Positions 7,532 through 16,610 are shown, counted from the stretch's first letter. The stretch is 64,000 nt of DNA from an uncultured Oscillospiraceae bacterium (GCA_902490585.1 CABUEI010000007.1:21706-85705), one strand, 5' to 3'. Notes: generated from the sequence alone by a model not told the origin. Numbers and translations are program-made.

Positions 7532-8845
7532 TTATTCGAGGAAGCCCTTATGATGACGCATCATCATCTGGCTTTCGAGTGCACGGACTGTTTCAAGTGC
7601 TACACCTACTACGATGAGTATTGTTGTACCACCGAGTGAAAGTCCTGAAATACCTGTGAGGTTTGAGAATATAATAGGGAATATTGCGATGATACCAAGG
7701 AATATTGCACCTACCAGAGTAACCTTTGAAAGTGAGTTGTGGATGAAATCCGATGTGGGCTTGCCCGGACGATAACCGGGGATAGCACCGTTATTCTTCT
7801 TCAGGTCATTGGCTATCTGTACGGGATTATACTGCATTGCAATATAGAAGTAGTTGAAGCCGATGATAAGGAAGAAATAAAGTATTGCATAAACCACGTT
7901 GTTCGTGCTGAACAGACCTATGAAGCTGCTCCAGAATCCGTGGCCCGATGTTGCTGTTACACCGAAGAAGTAACCGATTGTTGCGGGCAGTGACATGATA
8001 GACATTGCAAAGATGATAGGCATAACGCCTGCCATTGCAACCTTTATCGGAATGTGGTTTGTCTGACCGCCGTACATCTTTCTGCCGACTACTCTCTTTG
8101 CATACTGAACGGGAATACGTCTTTCTGCATTTGTCATAAGTATTACGAATGCTATCATCAATACATAGATAACGAGAATCAGCGGAACGAAGAACCAGTT
8201 CTGCGGAGCAACCGAGATCTGATTGATAAGGTTGATTATCATATCAGGAACTCGTGATATGATACCTGCGAACAGTATCATTGAAATACCGTTGCCGATA
8301 CCCTTCTGAGTGATCTGATCACCCAACCATATTATAAGCGAAGCACCTGCTACGAAGCACGCTACGATTGTTATCGCTGCGAGCACTCCGTCAAAGCCTT
8401 CTGTGTAAAGAACAGCACTCTTATGTGTTGTTTCGTTTACAGTGTTGCGAAGTCCGATGTAGAATGCTATCGCCTGGAATAATCCAATGCCCAAAGCTAC
8501 ATACTTCGTGATCTTGTTTATCTTCTTACGTCCCTCTTCGCCTTCCTTGCTCAGACGCTCCAGTGCAGGAATTGCAACTGTGAGCAACTGAACTATGATG
8601 GAGGCGTTGATGTACGGTGTGATCGACATAGCAAACAGCGTACCGTTGCTGAGCGATCCACCCGTCATAACGTCGAGATAATTAAGAATTGTTCCTTCTC
8701 CCATCATCTGCTTGATAGTTGATGGCTCGAGGAAGGGAACGAAGATTGCTGCGCCGAAGCGGAATATAACTATAATGAGCAATGTGTATAAAATCTTTTT
8801 GCGAAGTGCAGGGTCTTTCCATGCGTTTCTAAAGACTTGAAACAT
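7532..8845 (-). CDS. secY: Preprotein translocase subunit SecY
   Basis: A 437-residue polytopic membrane protein with about ten helices. It starts with the cytoplasmic MFQVFRNAWKDPALRKKILY and contains the conserved plug/helix-2 region PYINASIIVQLLT and the cytosolic loop ending QYAKRVVGRKMYGG that contacts ribosome and SecA. It forms the protein-conducting channel with SecE and SecG. Its start overlaps the rplO stop by one base, so expression is coupled to the ribosomal genes. Confidence 0.98.
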   Translation of the reverse strand: MFQVFRNAWKDPALRKKILYTLLIIVIFRFGAAIFVPFLEPSTIKQMMGEGTILNYLDVMTGGSLSNGTLFAMSITPYINASIIVQLLTVAIPALERLSKEGEEGRKKINKITKYVALGIGLFQAIAFYIGLRNTVNETTHKSAVLYTEGFDGVLAAITIVACFVAGASLIIWLGDQITQKGIGNGISMILFAGIISRVPDMIINLINQISVAPQNWFFVPLILVIYVLMIAFVILMTNAERRIPVQYAKRVVGRKMYGGQTNHIPIKVAMAGVMPIIFAMSIMSLPATIGYFFGVTATSGHGFWSSFIGLFSTNNVVYAILYFFLIIGFNYFYIAMQYNPVQIANDLKKNNGAIPGYRPGKPTSDFIHNSLSKVTLVGAIFLGIIAIFPIIFSNLTGISGLSLGGTTILIVVGVALETVRALESQMMMRHHKGFLE

Positions 8846-9288
8846 TACTCTACCTCAGCCTTTCCGCCGGCACTTTCGATCTTAGCCTTAGCTGATTCAG
8901 AGAACTTAGCAGCCTTAACTGTAAAGCTCTTTGTAACTTCGCCGTTGCCAAGTACCTTAACGCCGTCAAGAACCTTAGTTACAAGACCTGCATCGATAAG
9001 AGCATCTGTATCGATAACAGCACCGTTCTCAAAGCGAGCTTCGAGGTCGGCTACGTTTACAACAGTGTATTCTGTAGCAAAGATGTTGTTAAAGCCTCTC
9101 TTAGGCATACGTCTTGCGAGTGATGTCTGACCACCTTCAAATCCGGGTCTTACACCGCCACCTGAACGTGCCCACTGGCCCTTGTGACCTTTACCGGCTG
9201 TCTTACCGTGACCGGAACCGTGTCCACGTCCGATACGCTTAACTTCCTTTGTTGCACCTGCTGCAGGGTATAATTCGTGTAGCTTCAA
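8845..9288 (-). CDS. rplO: 50S ribosomal protein L15
   Basis: The 147-residue protein has the typical Gly/Arg-rich extended N-terminus (KRIGRGHGSGHGKTAGKGHK) that threads into 23S rRNA, and a globular C-terminal half. GGAGGTG stands before the ATG. It lies 56 bases after rpmD, with its end fused to the secY start. Confidence 0.98.
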   Translation of the reverse strand: MKLHELYPAAGATKEVKRIGRGHGSGHGKTAGKGHKGQWARSGGGVRPGFEGGQTSLARRMPKRGFNNIFATEYTVVNVADLEARFENGAVIDTDALIDAGLVTKVLDGVKVLGNGEVTKSFTVKAAKFSESAKAKIESAGGKAEVE

Positions 9289-9344
9289 TTGTTACACCTC
9301 CTATTTGTTAATGTGCTTATTTAACTTCTATAAGGTGTAAGGAA

Positions 9345-9521
9345 TTATTCCTCAGTAACCTCAACTAAATAAGAAATTTCTTTTATCTTGCCTCTTGTTG
9401 CTGCGTTGTCGGGCTGAACTGTTTCAGCGCCGATCTTGCGAAGTCCGAGAGAGGCTGCTGTTGCGATGTGGCTGTCCTTACGACCAACCAGTGATTTAAC
9501 CAGCTTGATTTTTAAAGCCAT
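9345..9521 (-). CDS. rpmD: 50S ribosomal protein L30
   Basis: A 58-codon gene reading MALKIKLVKSLVGRKDSHIA and onwards, the compact L30 fold of bacteria. The motif ASLGLRKIGAETVQPDN is intact. It lies between rpsE and rplO as in other Firmicutes. An AGGACGG-like site precedes the ATG at 9521. It carries a short acidic tail (VEVTEE). Confidence 0.97.
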   Translation of the reverse strand: MALKIKLVKSLVGRKDSHIATAASLGLRKIGAETVQPDNAATRGKIKEISYLVEVTEE

Positions 9522-9553
9522 TTCGGTTTCCGTCCTTTCTGCAAAGTAAAAGC

Positions 9554-10054
9554 TTAACCTAAGATCTCTTTTACAGACTTGCCTCTGAGTTCAGCTACCT
9601 GCTGAGCATCTCTGAGAGCTGTAAGACCTGCCATTGTAGCTCTTACTACGTTGCAGGGGTTGTTAGAACGAAGTGACTTAGTACGGATGTTCTTGATACC
9701 TGCCATTTCTACGACAGCACGAACGGGGCCGCCTGCGATAACGCCGGTACCTTCGGGAGCGGGCTTCATAAGTACTGCGCCAGCGCCGAATTTTCCTACT
9801 ATTTCATGAGGGATTGTTGTACCCTTTAATGAGATCTTAACGAGGTTCTTCTTAGCGTCCTCAAGGCCCTTACGGATAGCGTCGGGAACTTCGTTCGACT
9901 TACCCATACCAAAGCCTACGACACCGTTGCCGTCACCAACAACAACCAGTGCGGAAAACTTCATGATACGTCCGCCCTTAACAGTCTTGGATACACGGTT
10001 CAGAGCAACAACCTTTTCGGAAAGCTCATAATTGCTTGCATCTAAAAGTGCCAA
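9554..10054 (-). CDS. rpsE: 30S ribosomal protein S5
   Basis: The 166-residue protein has the double-stranded RNA-binding N-terminal domain (RVSKTVKGGRIMKFSALVVV) and the C-terminal domain with GTGVIAGGPVRAV. S5 with S4 and S12 controls decoding accuracy, and the spectinomycin-contact loop KTVKGGR is present. The gap to rplR is 53 bases. Confidence 0.98.
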   Translation of the reverse strand: MALLDASNYELSEKVVALNRVSKTVKGGRIMKFSALVVVGDGNGVVGFGMGKSNEVPDAIRKGLEDAKKNLVKISLKGTTIPHEIVGKFGAGAVLMKPAPEGTGVIAGGPVRAVVEMAGIKNIRTKSLRSNNPCNVVRATMAGLTALRDAQQVAELRGKSVKEILG

Positions 10055-10107
10055 ATTCTTGTCCTCCTGTTTTTATTGCGGGTTTCAGTAAACCCTTACC
10101 TTACTGA

Positions 10108-10467
10108 TTAGAAGTTGAGTCCGCCTTCACGAGCGCCATCTGCGAGTGCGGCAACTCTGCCGTGATATACATAACCTGAACGGTCAAATACTACATCGCT
10201 GATGCCTGCTGCCTTTGCCTTTTCTGCAAGAGCAAGACCAACCTTCTTTGCTGCCTCTGCATTACCGCCGAAGCCTTCAAAGCTCTTCTCCATTGTGGAT
10301 GCACTGCAAAGGGTTTTGCCTGCTTCATCATCAATGATCTGAGCGTAAATGTGCTTAGCAGAACGGAAAACGCTGAGACGGGGGCAAGCTGCAGTACCGC
10401 TGATCTTAGCACGGATACGCTTGCGACGCTTGATTCTGCTCTTCTTGCTGTCTATTACTTTAACCAT
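10108..10467 (-). CDS. rplR: 50S ribosomal protein L18
   Basis: The 119-residue protein has the L18 core: CPRLSVFRSAKHIYAQIIDD and the end ALADGAREGGLNF. It binds 5S rRNA with L5 to form the central protuberance. A basic start (KKSRIKRRKRIRAK) is typical. It is 21 bases after rplF, in conserved order. Confidence 0.98.
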   Translation of the reverse strand: MVKVIDSKKSRIKRRKRIRAKISGTAACPRLSVFRSAKHIYAQIIDDEAGKTLCSASTMEKSFEGFGGNAEAAKKVGLALAEKAKAAGISDVVFDRSGYVYHGRVAALADGAREGGLNF

Positions 10468-10488
10468 TATTTATTCACCCCTTGCGGT

Positions 10489-11034
10489 TTATTTCTTACC
10501 CTTACCTGCTTTACCTTCCTTGCGGCGGATCGTTTCATCGGTATACTTGATACCCTTGCCCTTATAAGGCTCGGGAGGACGCTTGCCTCTTACTTCAGCT
10601 GCAAACTGACCAACCTTCTGCTTATCAATACCTGTGATAATGATCTTGTTAGGTGCGGGAGACTCTATCTTGATGTCTTCTGTATCGGATACGATTACCT
10701 GATGTGAGTAACCGAGGTTCATTATAAGATCCTTACCCTGCTTCTGTACACGGTAACCAACGCCGTTTACATCAAGTTCCTTCTTGAAGCCGTTTGTAAC
10801 GCCTTCGATCATGTTGTGGATAAGTGTTCTTGTAAGACCGTGAAGTGCACGGTTTTCCTTTTCATCGTCAGGACGTGTAACGGTAACAAAACCGCCGTCA
10901 ACTGCGATTGCCATGGAGGGCTTGAACTCCTTTGTGAGCGTGCCCTTGGGTCCCTTTACTGTAACTGTAGAACCGTCTACTTTAACTTCGACGCCGGCAG
11001 GAACAGCTATAGGATGCTTACCTATTCTTGACAT
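10489..11034 (-). CDS. rplF: 50S ribosomal protein L6
   Basis: The 181-residue protein starts MSRIGKHPIAVPAGVEVKVD and has the duplicated L6 domain. It ends with RGKRPPEPYKGKGIKYTDE followed by a basic tail, near the sarcin-ricin loop. GGAGGAG lies before the ATG. It is 16 bases downstream of rpsH. Confidence 0.98.
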   Translation of the reverse strand: MSRIGKHPIAVPAGVEVKVDGSTVTVKGPKGTLTKEFKPSMAIAVDGGFVTVTRPDDEKENRALHGLTRTLIHNMIEGVTNGFKKELDVNGVGYRVQKQGKDLIMNLGYSHQVIVSDTEDIKIESPAPNKIIITGIDKQKVGQFAAEVRGKRPPEPYKGKGIKYTDETIRRKEGKAGKGKK

Positions 11035-11050
11035 ATCTGCTCCTCCTTAA

Positions 11051-11449
11051 TTACCAAACGAAAGCGAGCACTTCGCCGCCAACGTTGTTCTTGCGTGCTT
11101 CTCTGTCTGTCATGATACCCTTTGAGGTTGACACGATTGCAATTCCTAAGCCCTTCATAACCTTGGGCATATCCTTGCTGTTTGAGTAAATTCTAAGTCC
11201 GGGCTTGCTTACACGGCGTAAACCTGTAATGACCTGCGACTTGTTCTCAGTATACTTTAAAGTGATTCTGATAACGCCCTGCTTGTCGTCATCTATCACT
11301 CTGAAACTCTTAATGTAACCCTCATCTACTAGAATCTGTGCGATCTGCTTCTTCATGTTTGAAGCGGGCACGTCAACTGTAGGATGCTTAGCAGAGTTAG
11401 CATTACGAATTCTTGTCAGCATATCTGCGATAGTATCGGTGATCTGCAT
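11051..11449 (-). CDS. rpsH: 30S ribosomal protein S8
   Basis: The 132-residue protein begins MQITDTIADMLTRIRNAN and has the conserved STSKGIMTDREARKNNVGGE at the C-terminus. S8 binds 16S helix 21; in E. coli it represses the spc operon by binding a similar structure near rplE. I did not see a clear copy of that site here. It lies 33 bases after rpsN. Confidence 0.98.
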   Translation of the reverse strand: MQITDTIADMLTRIRNANSAKHPTVDVPASNMKKQIAQILVDEGYIKSFRVIDDDKQGVIRITLKYTENKSQVITGLRRVSKPGLRIYSNSKDMPKVMKGLGIAIVSTSKGIMTDREARKNNVGGEVLAFVW

Positions 11450-11482
11450 TACTTACTTCCTCCTTGAAAATTTGTTCTTAAA

Positions 11483-11668
11483 TTACCAGCTGGATTTCTT
11501 TACGCCGGGGATCTGTCCTTTATAAGCAAGCTCTCTGAAGCAGATTCTGCAGATGCCGAACTTACGCATGTAAGCGTGAGGTCTGCCGCAGATCTTGCAT
11601 CTGTTGTAAGAACGTGTAGAAAACTTTGCAGGACGCTGCTGTTTAGCAATCATTGACTTCTTTGCCAT
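11483..11668 (-). CDS. rpsN: 30S ribosomal protein S14, zinc type (Z)
   Basis: This is the short 61-residue S14 with a complete zinc ribbon, CKICGRPHAYMRKFGICRIC. Bacillus and relatives also keep a longer zinc-free version elsewhere for zinc starvation. The protein sits in the 30S head. The gene lies between rplE and rpsH, 24 bases after rplE, the place of the main copy. Confidence 0.98.
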   Translation of the reverse strand: MAKKSMIAKQQRPAKFSTRSYNRCKICGRPHAYMRKFGICRICFRELAYKGQIPGVKKSSW

Positions 11669-11692
11669 AGTTGATAGTTTCCTTTCTTTGTC

Positions 11693-12232
11693 TTACTTAG
11701 CGAACGGAGCGCCCATAAGTGTGAGGAGCTCTCTTGCTTCTTCGTCAGTCTTAGCTGTTGTTACGAAGTTGATATCCATACCACGAACCTTGTCGATCTT
11801 GTCGTATTCGATTTCGGGGAATATCAGCTGTTCCTTGATACCTGTAGAGTAGTTGCCTCTGCCGTCGAACGAGTTGGGGTTGATACCTCTGAAGTCACGA
11901 ACACGGGGGAGAGCTACGTTGAAGAATCTGTCGAGGAACTCGTACATTCTTTCGTCTCTCAGTGTTACCTTAACACCGATAACCATTCCTTCTCTGAGCT
12001 TGAAGTTAGCTACTGACTTCTTAGCACGGCAAACAACGGGCTTCTGACCTGTGATCTGCATAAGGTCGCTCATGATAGCGTCTACTACCTTAGCGTTTTC
12101 CTTTGCTTCACCGCAGCCGACATTGATTATGATCTTGTCGAGCTTCGGAACCTGCATTGTGCTTTTGTAACCGAACTTCTTGAAAAGAGCAGGAGCAACT
12201 GTTTCCTTATAATATGCTTTCATTCTTGTCAT
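11693..12232 (-). CDS. rplE: 50S ribosomal protein L5
   Basis: The 179-residue protein shows the L5 signature KIIINVGCGEAKENAK and LREGMVIGVKVTLRDERMYE. It binds 5S rRNA and contacts P-site tRNA from the central protuberance. It is 77 bases after rplX, a slightly wide gap with no gene. Confidence 0.98.
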   Translation of the reverse strand: MTRMKAYYKETVAPALFKKFGYKSTMQVPKLDKIIINVGCGEAKENAKVVDAIMSDLMQITGQKPVVCRAKKSVANFKLREGMVIGVKVTLRDERMYEFLDRFFNVALPRVRDFRGINPNSFDGRGNYSTGIKEQLIFPEIEYDKIDKVRGMDINFVTTAKTDEEARELLTLMGAPFAK

Positions 12233-12309
12233 ATCGTTTATTTCTCCTTTAGCGACAGCAGCCGGAAGTTACTTTATCCGACCTCTCTGTCGTAATTCGG
12301 GGCGTCTGA

Positions 12310-12624
12310 TTAAAGCTCAGCGCCGCAGTGCTTGCAAACTCTTACCTTCTTGTCGCCCTCAACCTTGTGACCTACTCTTGTAGGCTTGTTGCACTTGGGG
12401 CATACAGGCATTACCTTGCACGCATAGATAGGAGCTTCAGCCTTTACAAGACCGCCCTGTTCGCCCTGTCTTCTGGGCTTAACGTGCTTTGTTACGAGGT
12501 TTCTGCCTTCAACGATAACCTTCTTTTCCTTGGGAGATACTTCAAGTACCTTGCCCTGCTTGCCCTTGTCTTTGCCGGACATGATCTGAACGTTATCGCC
12601 AGTCTTGATGTGTAATGTGTTCAT
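12310..12624 (-). CDS. rplX: 50S ribosomal protein L24 with C-terminal zinc ribbon
   Basis: The 104-residue protein has the KOW domain (GDNVQIMSGKDKGKQGKVLE), which initiates 50S assembly. The C-terminus adds a four-cysteine ribbon, CPKCNKPTRVGH and CKHCGAEL, common in Firmicute L24 and likely zinc-bound. It is 14 bases after rplN. Confidence 0.98.
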   Translation of the reverse strand: MNTLHIKTGDNVQIMSGKDKGKQGKVLEVSPKEKKVIVEGRNLVTKHVKPRRQGEQGGLVKAEAPIYACKVMPVCPKCNKPTRVGHKVEGDKKVRVCKHCGAEL

Positions 12625-12638
12625 TTACGACCTCCGGA

Positions 12639-13007
12639 TTATAATACTTCGGGAGCAAGTGAAAGGATCTTCATGTAGTCCTTGTCACGCAGCTCTCTGG
12701 CTACGGGCCCAAAAATACGTGTACCTCTGGGGTTCTTATCTTCCTTTATTATAACGGCTGCGTTTTCATCAAAACGGATGTATGTTCCGTCATCACGTCT
12801 GATGCCTGTTGCTGAACGAACGATAACTGCCTTAACAACATCGCCCTTCTTAACAGTTCCGCCGGGGCTTGCTTTCTTTACGGAAGCAACTACTACGTCA
12901 CCGATGTTAGCGTACTTTCTGCGTGTACCGCCGAGTACTCTGATGCACATAAGCTCTTTAGCGCCCGTGTTATCCGCAACCTTCATGCGTGTCTGCATCT
13001 GAATCAT
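12639..13007 (-). CDS. rplN: 50S ribosomal protein L14
   Basis: The 122-residue protein starts MIQMQTRMKVADNTGAKELM and contains the conserved RRDDGTYIRFDENAAVI. It lies at the subunit interface and is the docking site of the silencing factor RsfS. It is 37 bases after rpsQ. Confidence 0.98.
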   Translation of the reverse strand: MIQMQTRMKVADNTGAKELMCIRVLGGTRRKYANIGDVVVASVKKASPGGTVKKGDVVKAVIVRSATGIRRDDGTYIRFDENAAVIIKEDKNPRGTRIFGPVARELRDKDYMKILSLAPEVL

Positions 13008-13044
13008 GGATTAATTCTCCTTCCGATAAATTTAAAGTAATAAA

Positions 13045-13302
13045 TTACTTAGCCTTTTCGATGATGTTTACTAAACGCCATCTCTTATCCTTGGAAAGGG
13101 GTCTGGTCTCCATAATCTCAACCTTGTCGCCGATTCCGCAGGAGTTGTTCTCGTCATGCGCTTTAAGCTTGATTGTACGCTTAATGATCTTCTTGTAGAG
13201 GGGGTGGCGGACATTGTCCTTGATTGCTACTACGATAGTCTTGTCCATCTTATCGCTTACAACCATACCTACTCTGGTCTTTCTTAAATTTCTTTCGCTC
13301 AA
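13045..13302 (-). CDS. rpsQ: 30S ribosomal protein S17
   Basis: The start is a TTG at 13302 (reading M-SERNLRKTRVG), because GGAGG lies seven bases before it. Upstream, in-frame codons run back into rpmC and do not look like S17. The product has 85 residues, the usual length, with the OB-fold pattern VGMVVSDKMDKTIVVAI. It binds 16S helices 7 and 11. It starts 19 bases after the rpmC stop. Confidence 0.96.
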   Translation of the reverse strand: MSERNLRKTRVGMVVSDKMDKTIVVAIKDNVRHPLYKKIIKRTIKLKAHDENNSCGIGDKVEIMETRPLSKDKRWRLVNIIEKAK

Positions 13303-13321
13303 AGTAAAGTCCTCCTCTCTC

Positions 13322-13525
13322 TTACTTGTTGTCAGCTGCCAGCTCACGCTCACGCTGAACTGTCTTGACAATTGCTATTTCCTTCTTAACAGCGCCGATT
13401 CTCGTAGGATTGTCGAGCTTGTTAACGGCGAGCTGGAAACGGAGGTTGAATAATTCCTGCTTAAGCTCTACGAGCTTCTTGTCGAGCTCCATTTCAGATA
13501 ACTCTCTGATTTCTTTAACCTTCAT
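13322..13525 (-). CDS. rpmC: 50S ribosomal protein L29
   Basis: The 67-residue helical hairpin protein starts MKVKEIRELSEMELDKKLVE and has the conserved ELFNLRFQLA. It lies at the tunnel exit, where trigger factor and SRP dock. Its ATG shares a base with the rplP stop. Confidence 0.98.
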   Translation of the reverse strand: MKVKEIRELSEMELDKKLVELKQELFNLRFQLAVNKLDNPTRIGAVKKEIAIVKTVQRERELAADNK

Positions 13526-13947
13526 TACTGCTCACCTCCTGTTTCCTTAGTTACGAACTTGCACTTGATGGGAAGCTTGTGCATAGCAAGACGCATAGCT
13601 TCTCTTGCAGTCTCTTCGGGAACGCCTGCGATCTCGAACATTACACGGCCGGGCTTAACAACGGCTACCCAGTACTCAGGTGAACCTTTACCTGAACCCA
13701 TTCGGGTTTCAGCGGGCTTCTCTGTGATGGGCTTGTCGGGGAATATCTTTATCCAAACCTGACCGCCACGCTTGATGTAACGTGTCATGGCAATACGGGC
13801 AGCTTCGATCTGATTTGATGTGATCCAAGCGGGCTCAAGTGCCTGTAAACCGTATTCGCCGTGGCTGACTACATTACCACGTGTTGCTTTACCGGTCATA
13901 CGACCTCTCTGTACTCTTCTGTACTTTACTCTCTTCGGAAGCAGCAT
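13525..13947 (-). CDS. rplP: 50S ribosomal protein L16
   Basis: The 140-residue protein starts MLLPKRVKYRRVQRGRMTGK and has RMGSGKGSPEYWVAVVKPGR. It helps position tRNA in the A and P sites and binds near evernimicin/avilamycin contact points. The ATG overlaps the rpsC stop by one base and the end overlaps rpmC, so three genes are translationally coupled. Confidence 0.98.
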   Translation of the reverse strand: MLLPKRVKYRRVQRGRMTGKATRGNVVSHGEYGLQALEPAWITSNQIEAARIAMTRYIKRGGQVWIKIFPDKPITEKPAETRMGSGKGSPEYWVAVVKPGRVMFEIAGVPEETAREAMRLAMHKLPIKCKFVTKETGGEQ

Positions 13948-14729
13948 TAGTCGTTACCTCCCTCTTTTTTCTCAACTCTGGGTCTGCGTGATCTGTTGTC
14001 GTTGTTTCTGCGACGGGGCTTTTCTGTTGTTCTCTGTGCAGGGATTTCGCCCTTGAGAACTTCGCCCTTGTAGATCCAAACCTTAACACCGATAACGCCG
14101 TAAGTTGTGTTAGCTCTTGCAACGCCGTAATCAATGTCTGCTCTTAATGTCTGTAAGGGGATTGTACCTTCATGGTAGCTCTCGCTTCTTGCGATTTCAG
14201 CACCGCCGAGACGGCCGCTTACCATTGTCTTGATACCCTTAGCACCGGACTTCATTGTTCTGCCGATGCAGCTCTTCATAGCTCTTCTGAAAGATACACG
14301 CTGCTCTAACTGCATTGCGATGTTCTCTGCTACGAGTTTAGCATTCATATCGGGGTTCTTAACCTCTACGATATTTAAGTTTACGTCCTTGCCGCCTGCA
14401 ATCTTGGAAACTTCTGCACGAAGCTTCTCAATCTCTGCACCCTTGGCACCGATAAGCATACCGGGCTTTGCGGTAAGAATGTGAATCTTGATCTTGTTGT
14501 CTGATGAACGCTCGATCTCAACCTGAGCAATACCTGCTGCTCTTGAAAGCTGCTGGTCGGACTTTTCGCCGTTTGCTCTTGTGAGCATTCTCTTGTTCAT
14601 GATATAGTCACGGATTTTGTAGTCTTCAACGAGTGTATCGCCAAAAGTTGCCTTGCCGGCAAACCAACGGGAATCCCAATCTTTGATAACTCCGACTCTG
14701 AGACCGTGCGGATTAACTTTCTGTCCCAT
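13947..14729 (-). CDS. rpsC: 30S ribosomal protein S3
   Basis: The 260-residue protein starts MGQKVNPHGLRVGVIKDWDS. It has the KH domain with GMLIGAKGAEIEKLR (about 99-113) and the C-terminal head domain. Its C-terminal extension is rich in Arg, Asn and Lys, longer than the E. coli form (233) and typical of Clostridia. S3 with S4 and S5 makes the mRNA entry helicase. It is 11 bases after rplV. Confidence 0.98.
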   Translation of the reverse strand: MGQKVNPHGLRVGVIKDWDSRWFAGKATFGDTLVEDYKIRDYIMNKRMLTRANGEKSDQQLSRAAGIAQVEIERSSDNKIKIHILTAKPGMLIGAKGAEIEKLRAEVSKIAGGKDVNLNIVEVKNPDMNAKLVAENIAMQLEQRVSFRRAMKSCIGRTMKSGAKGIKTMVSGRLGGAEIARSESYHEGTIPLQTLRADIDYGVARANTTYGVIGVKVWIYKGEVLKGEIPAQRTTEKPRRRNNDNRSRRPRVEKKEGGND

Positions 14730-14740
14730 TGTACTCCTCC

Positions 14741-15076
14741 TTATTCAGCTTCTTTTACAACCAGAACGATGTTGGAAGTTCTCTTGAGAATACGATGTGC
14801 TCTTCCGTGATCCTTAGGTCTGATTCTCTTTAAAGTAACGCCGGCGCCAACGTGGCAGCTTGAAACGTAGCACTTGGAAAGATCCATTGAGTGATTGTTT
14901 TCTGCATTTGCCATTGCTGACTTGAGGAGCTTCTGTAAAGGCTCGCTCGCTGACTTGGGTGTGTGCTTGAGGATCGCCATAGCCATGTCGCAGGGCTTGT
15001 TTCTGATAAGATCAAGAACAACGCCAACCTTGCGGGGAGATATGCGAACCTGTCTGAGTTCTGCTCTTGCCTCCAT
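14741..15076 (-). CDS. rplV: 50S ribosomal protein L22
   Basis: The start is the ATG at 15076 (MEARAELRQVRISPRKVG), with GGAGG eight bases upstream; a longer in-frame start overlaps rpsS and has no ribosome site. The product has 111 residues, the normal length. The hairpin that lines the exit tunnel (GVTLKRIRPKDHGRAHRI) is intact, a region where macrolide-resistance changes occur. Confidence 0.97.
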   Translation of the reverse strand: MEARAELRQVRISPRKVGVVLDLIRNKPCDMAMAILKHTPKSASEPLQKLLKSAMANAENNHSMDLSKCYVSSCHVGAGVTLKRIRPKDHGRAHRILKRTSNIVLVVKEAE

Positions 15077-15089
15077 TGATGTCTCCTCC

Positions 15090-15362
15090 TTACTTACTTG
15101 TTTTGCTTCCTGCATGACCCTTGTAGGTTCTTGTAGGAGCGAATTCGCCCAGCTTGTGACCTACCATGTCTTCAGTCACATATACGGGAACGTGCTTTCT
15201 GCCGTCGTGTACAGCAAATGTATGTCCGACGAAATCAGGGAATATCGTGCTTGAACGGCTCCAGGTCTTGAGAACTTTCTTCTCGCCTGCTTCGTTCATA
15301 GCGAGCACTCTCTTCATGAGCGCTTCCTGCACGTAAGGTCCCTTCTTGATACTTCTGCTCAT
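15090..15362 (-). CDS. rpsS: 30S ribosomal protein S19
   Basis: The start is the ATG at 15362 (MSRSIKKGPYVQEALMKRV), with AAAGGA about nine bases before it; the product has 90 residues. The motif VGHKLGEFAPTRTYKGH is complete. S19 pairs with S13 in the 30S head. About 100 bases separate it from rplB; the transcript there can pair TGCGGCG with CGCCGCA, but no gene is seen. Confidence 0.97.
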   Translation of the reverse strand: MSRSIKKGPYVQEALMKRVLAMNEAGEKKVLKTWSRSSTIFPDFVGHTFAVHDGRKHVPVYVTEDMVGHKLGEFAPTRTYKGHAGSKTSK

Positions 15363-15463
15363 TGTATAATTTCCTTTCAAGTGGATTGCAAGTTAATATG
15401 CGGCGGATTCTTTACTGCTATGCCGCAAACGCCGCACTTATTAACAACGACTTGTAGTAGTTA

Positions 15464-16297
15464 TTACTTGCTGTTTCTTCTCTTAACGATGAACTTATCT
15501 GTGCTCTTGCCGATCTTTCTGGTCTTGTAACCGAGAGCGGGCTTGCCCCAGGGAGTTACAGGGCCGGGACGACCAACGGGTGACTTACCTTCACCACCGC
15601 CGTGGGGGTGGTCATTCGGGTTCATTACAGAACCTCTTACTGTAGGTCTTACGCCCATGTGACGAACACGTCCTGCCTTACCGTAGTTAACGTTCTCGTG
15701 GTCGAGGTTAGATACAACACCGATTGTAGCCATGCACTTATCGGATACGTTTCTTAACTCACCGCTGGGAAGTCTTAACAGAGCGTAGCCGTTTTCCTTA
15801 GCCATGAGCTGTGCCATGTTACCTGCGGAACGAACGAGCTGACCGCCCTTACCGGGATAAAGCTCTATATTGTGGATTACTGTACCTACGGGGATATCAG
15901 CAAGTGCAAGTGCGTTACCGGGCTTGATATCAGCGTCGGAACCGCTTCTTACCTTATCGCCAACATTCAGACCGTCGGGAGCGATGATGTATCTCTTCTC
16001 GCCGTCCTCGTACTGAACCAGTGCGATGAATGCTGAACGGTTGGGGTCGTACTCAAGAGTCATAACCTCAGCGTCCATACCGAGCTTGTTTCTCTTAAAG
16101 TCGATTACACGATATTTTCTTCTCTGTGCGCCGCCCTTGTGTCTTACAGTGATTCTACCGTAGCTGTTACGGCCGGAGTTCTTCTTGAGTGACTCAAGCA
16201 GGCTTCTCTCGGGCTCAACCTTTGACAGAACGCTGTAGTCGGTAACAGTCATGCCTCTGCGACCGGGGGTGACAGGTTTATAAGTCTTAATAGCCAT
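15464..16297 (-). CDS. rplB: 50S ribosomal protein L2
   Basis: The 277-residue protein contains GRNSYGRITVRHKGGAQRRK near the N-terminus and the peptidyl-transferase-proximal stretch MNPNDHPHGGGEGKSPVGR, including the conserved His. It is one of the most conserved large-subunit proteins. It is 13 bases after rplW. Confidence 0.98.
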   Translation of the reverse strand: MAIKTYKPVTPGRRGMTVTDYSVLSKVEPERSLLESLKKNSGRNSYGRITVRHKGGAQRRKYRVIDFKRNKLGMDAEVMTLEYDPNRSAFIALVQYEDGEKRYIIAPDGLNVGDKVRSGSDADIKPGNALALADIPVGTVIHNIELYPGKGGQLVRSAGNMAQLMAKENGYALLRLPSGELRNVSDKCMATIGVVSNLDHENVNYGKAGRVRHMGVRPTVRGSVMNPNDHPHGGGEGKSPVGRPGPVTPWGKPALGYKTRKIGKSTDKFIVKRRNSK

Positions 16298-16310
16298 TTA
16301 TATCACTCCT

Positions 16311-16610
16311 TTATATCATTCCGTCGAAGAACTCGATTGTCTTAGAGCCTTCAGCGAGAGTTACGACTGCCTTTTTCCAAGCAGGTGTGTAACCTTCGTT
16401 TCTACCCATTCTCTTCATTACGCCACGGCAGTTTACTGTGTTTACCTTAGCAACCTTAACACCGGGGAAGAGAGCCTCGACAGCCTTAGCTATCTCGATC
16501 TTGTTGGAGTCCTTAGCAACCTTGAAAGTGTACTTGCCCTGAGTAAGCATTTCCATGCTCTTCTCTGTGATGATGGGCTTTAAAATGATGTCATAAGCAA
16601 GCTTTGCCAT
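16311..16610 (-). CDS. rplW: 50S ribosomal protein L23
   Basis: The 99-residue protein has IILKPIITEKSMEML and the extended loop reaching the exit tunnel. With L29 it docks trigger factor and SRP. Its ATG shares one base with the rplD stop (TAATG). Confidence 0.98.
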   Translation of the reverse strand: MAKLAYDIILKPIITEKSMEMLTQGKYTFKVAKDSNKIEIAKAVEALFPGVKVAKVNTVNCRGVMKRMGRNEGYTPAWKKAVVTLAEGSKTIEFFDGMI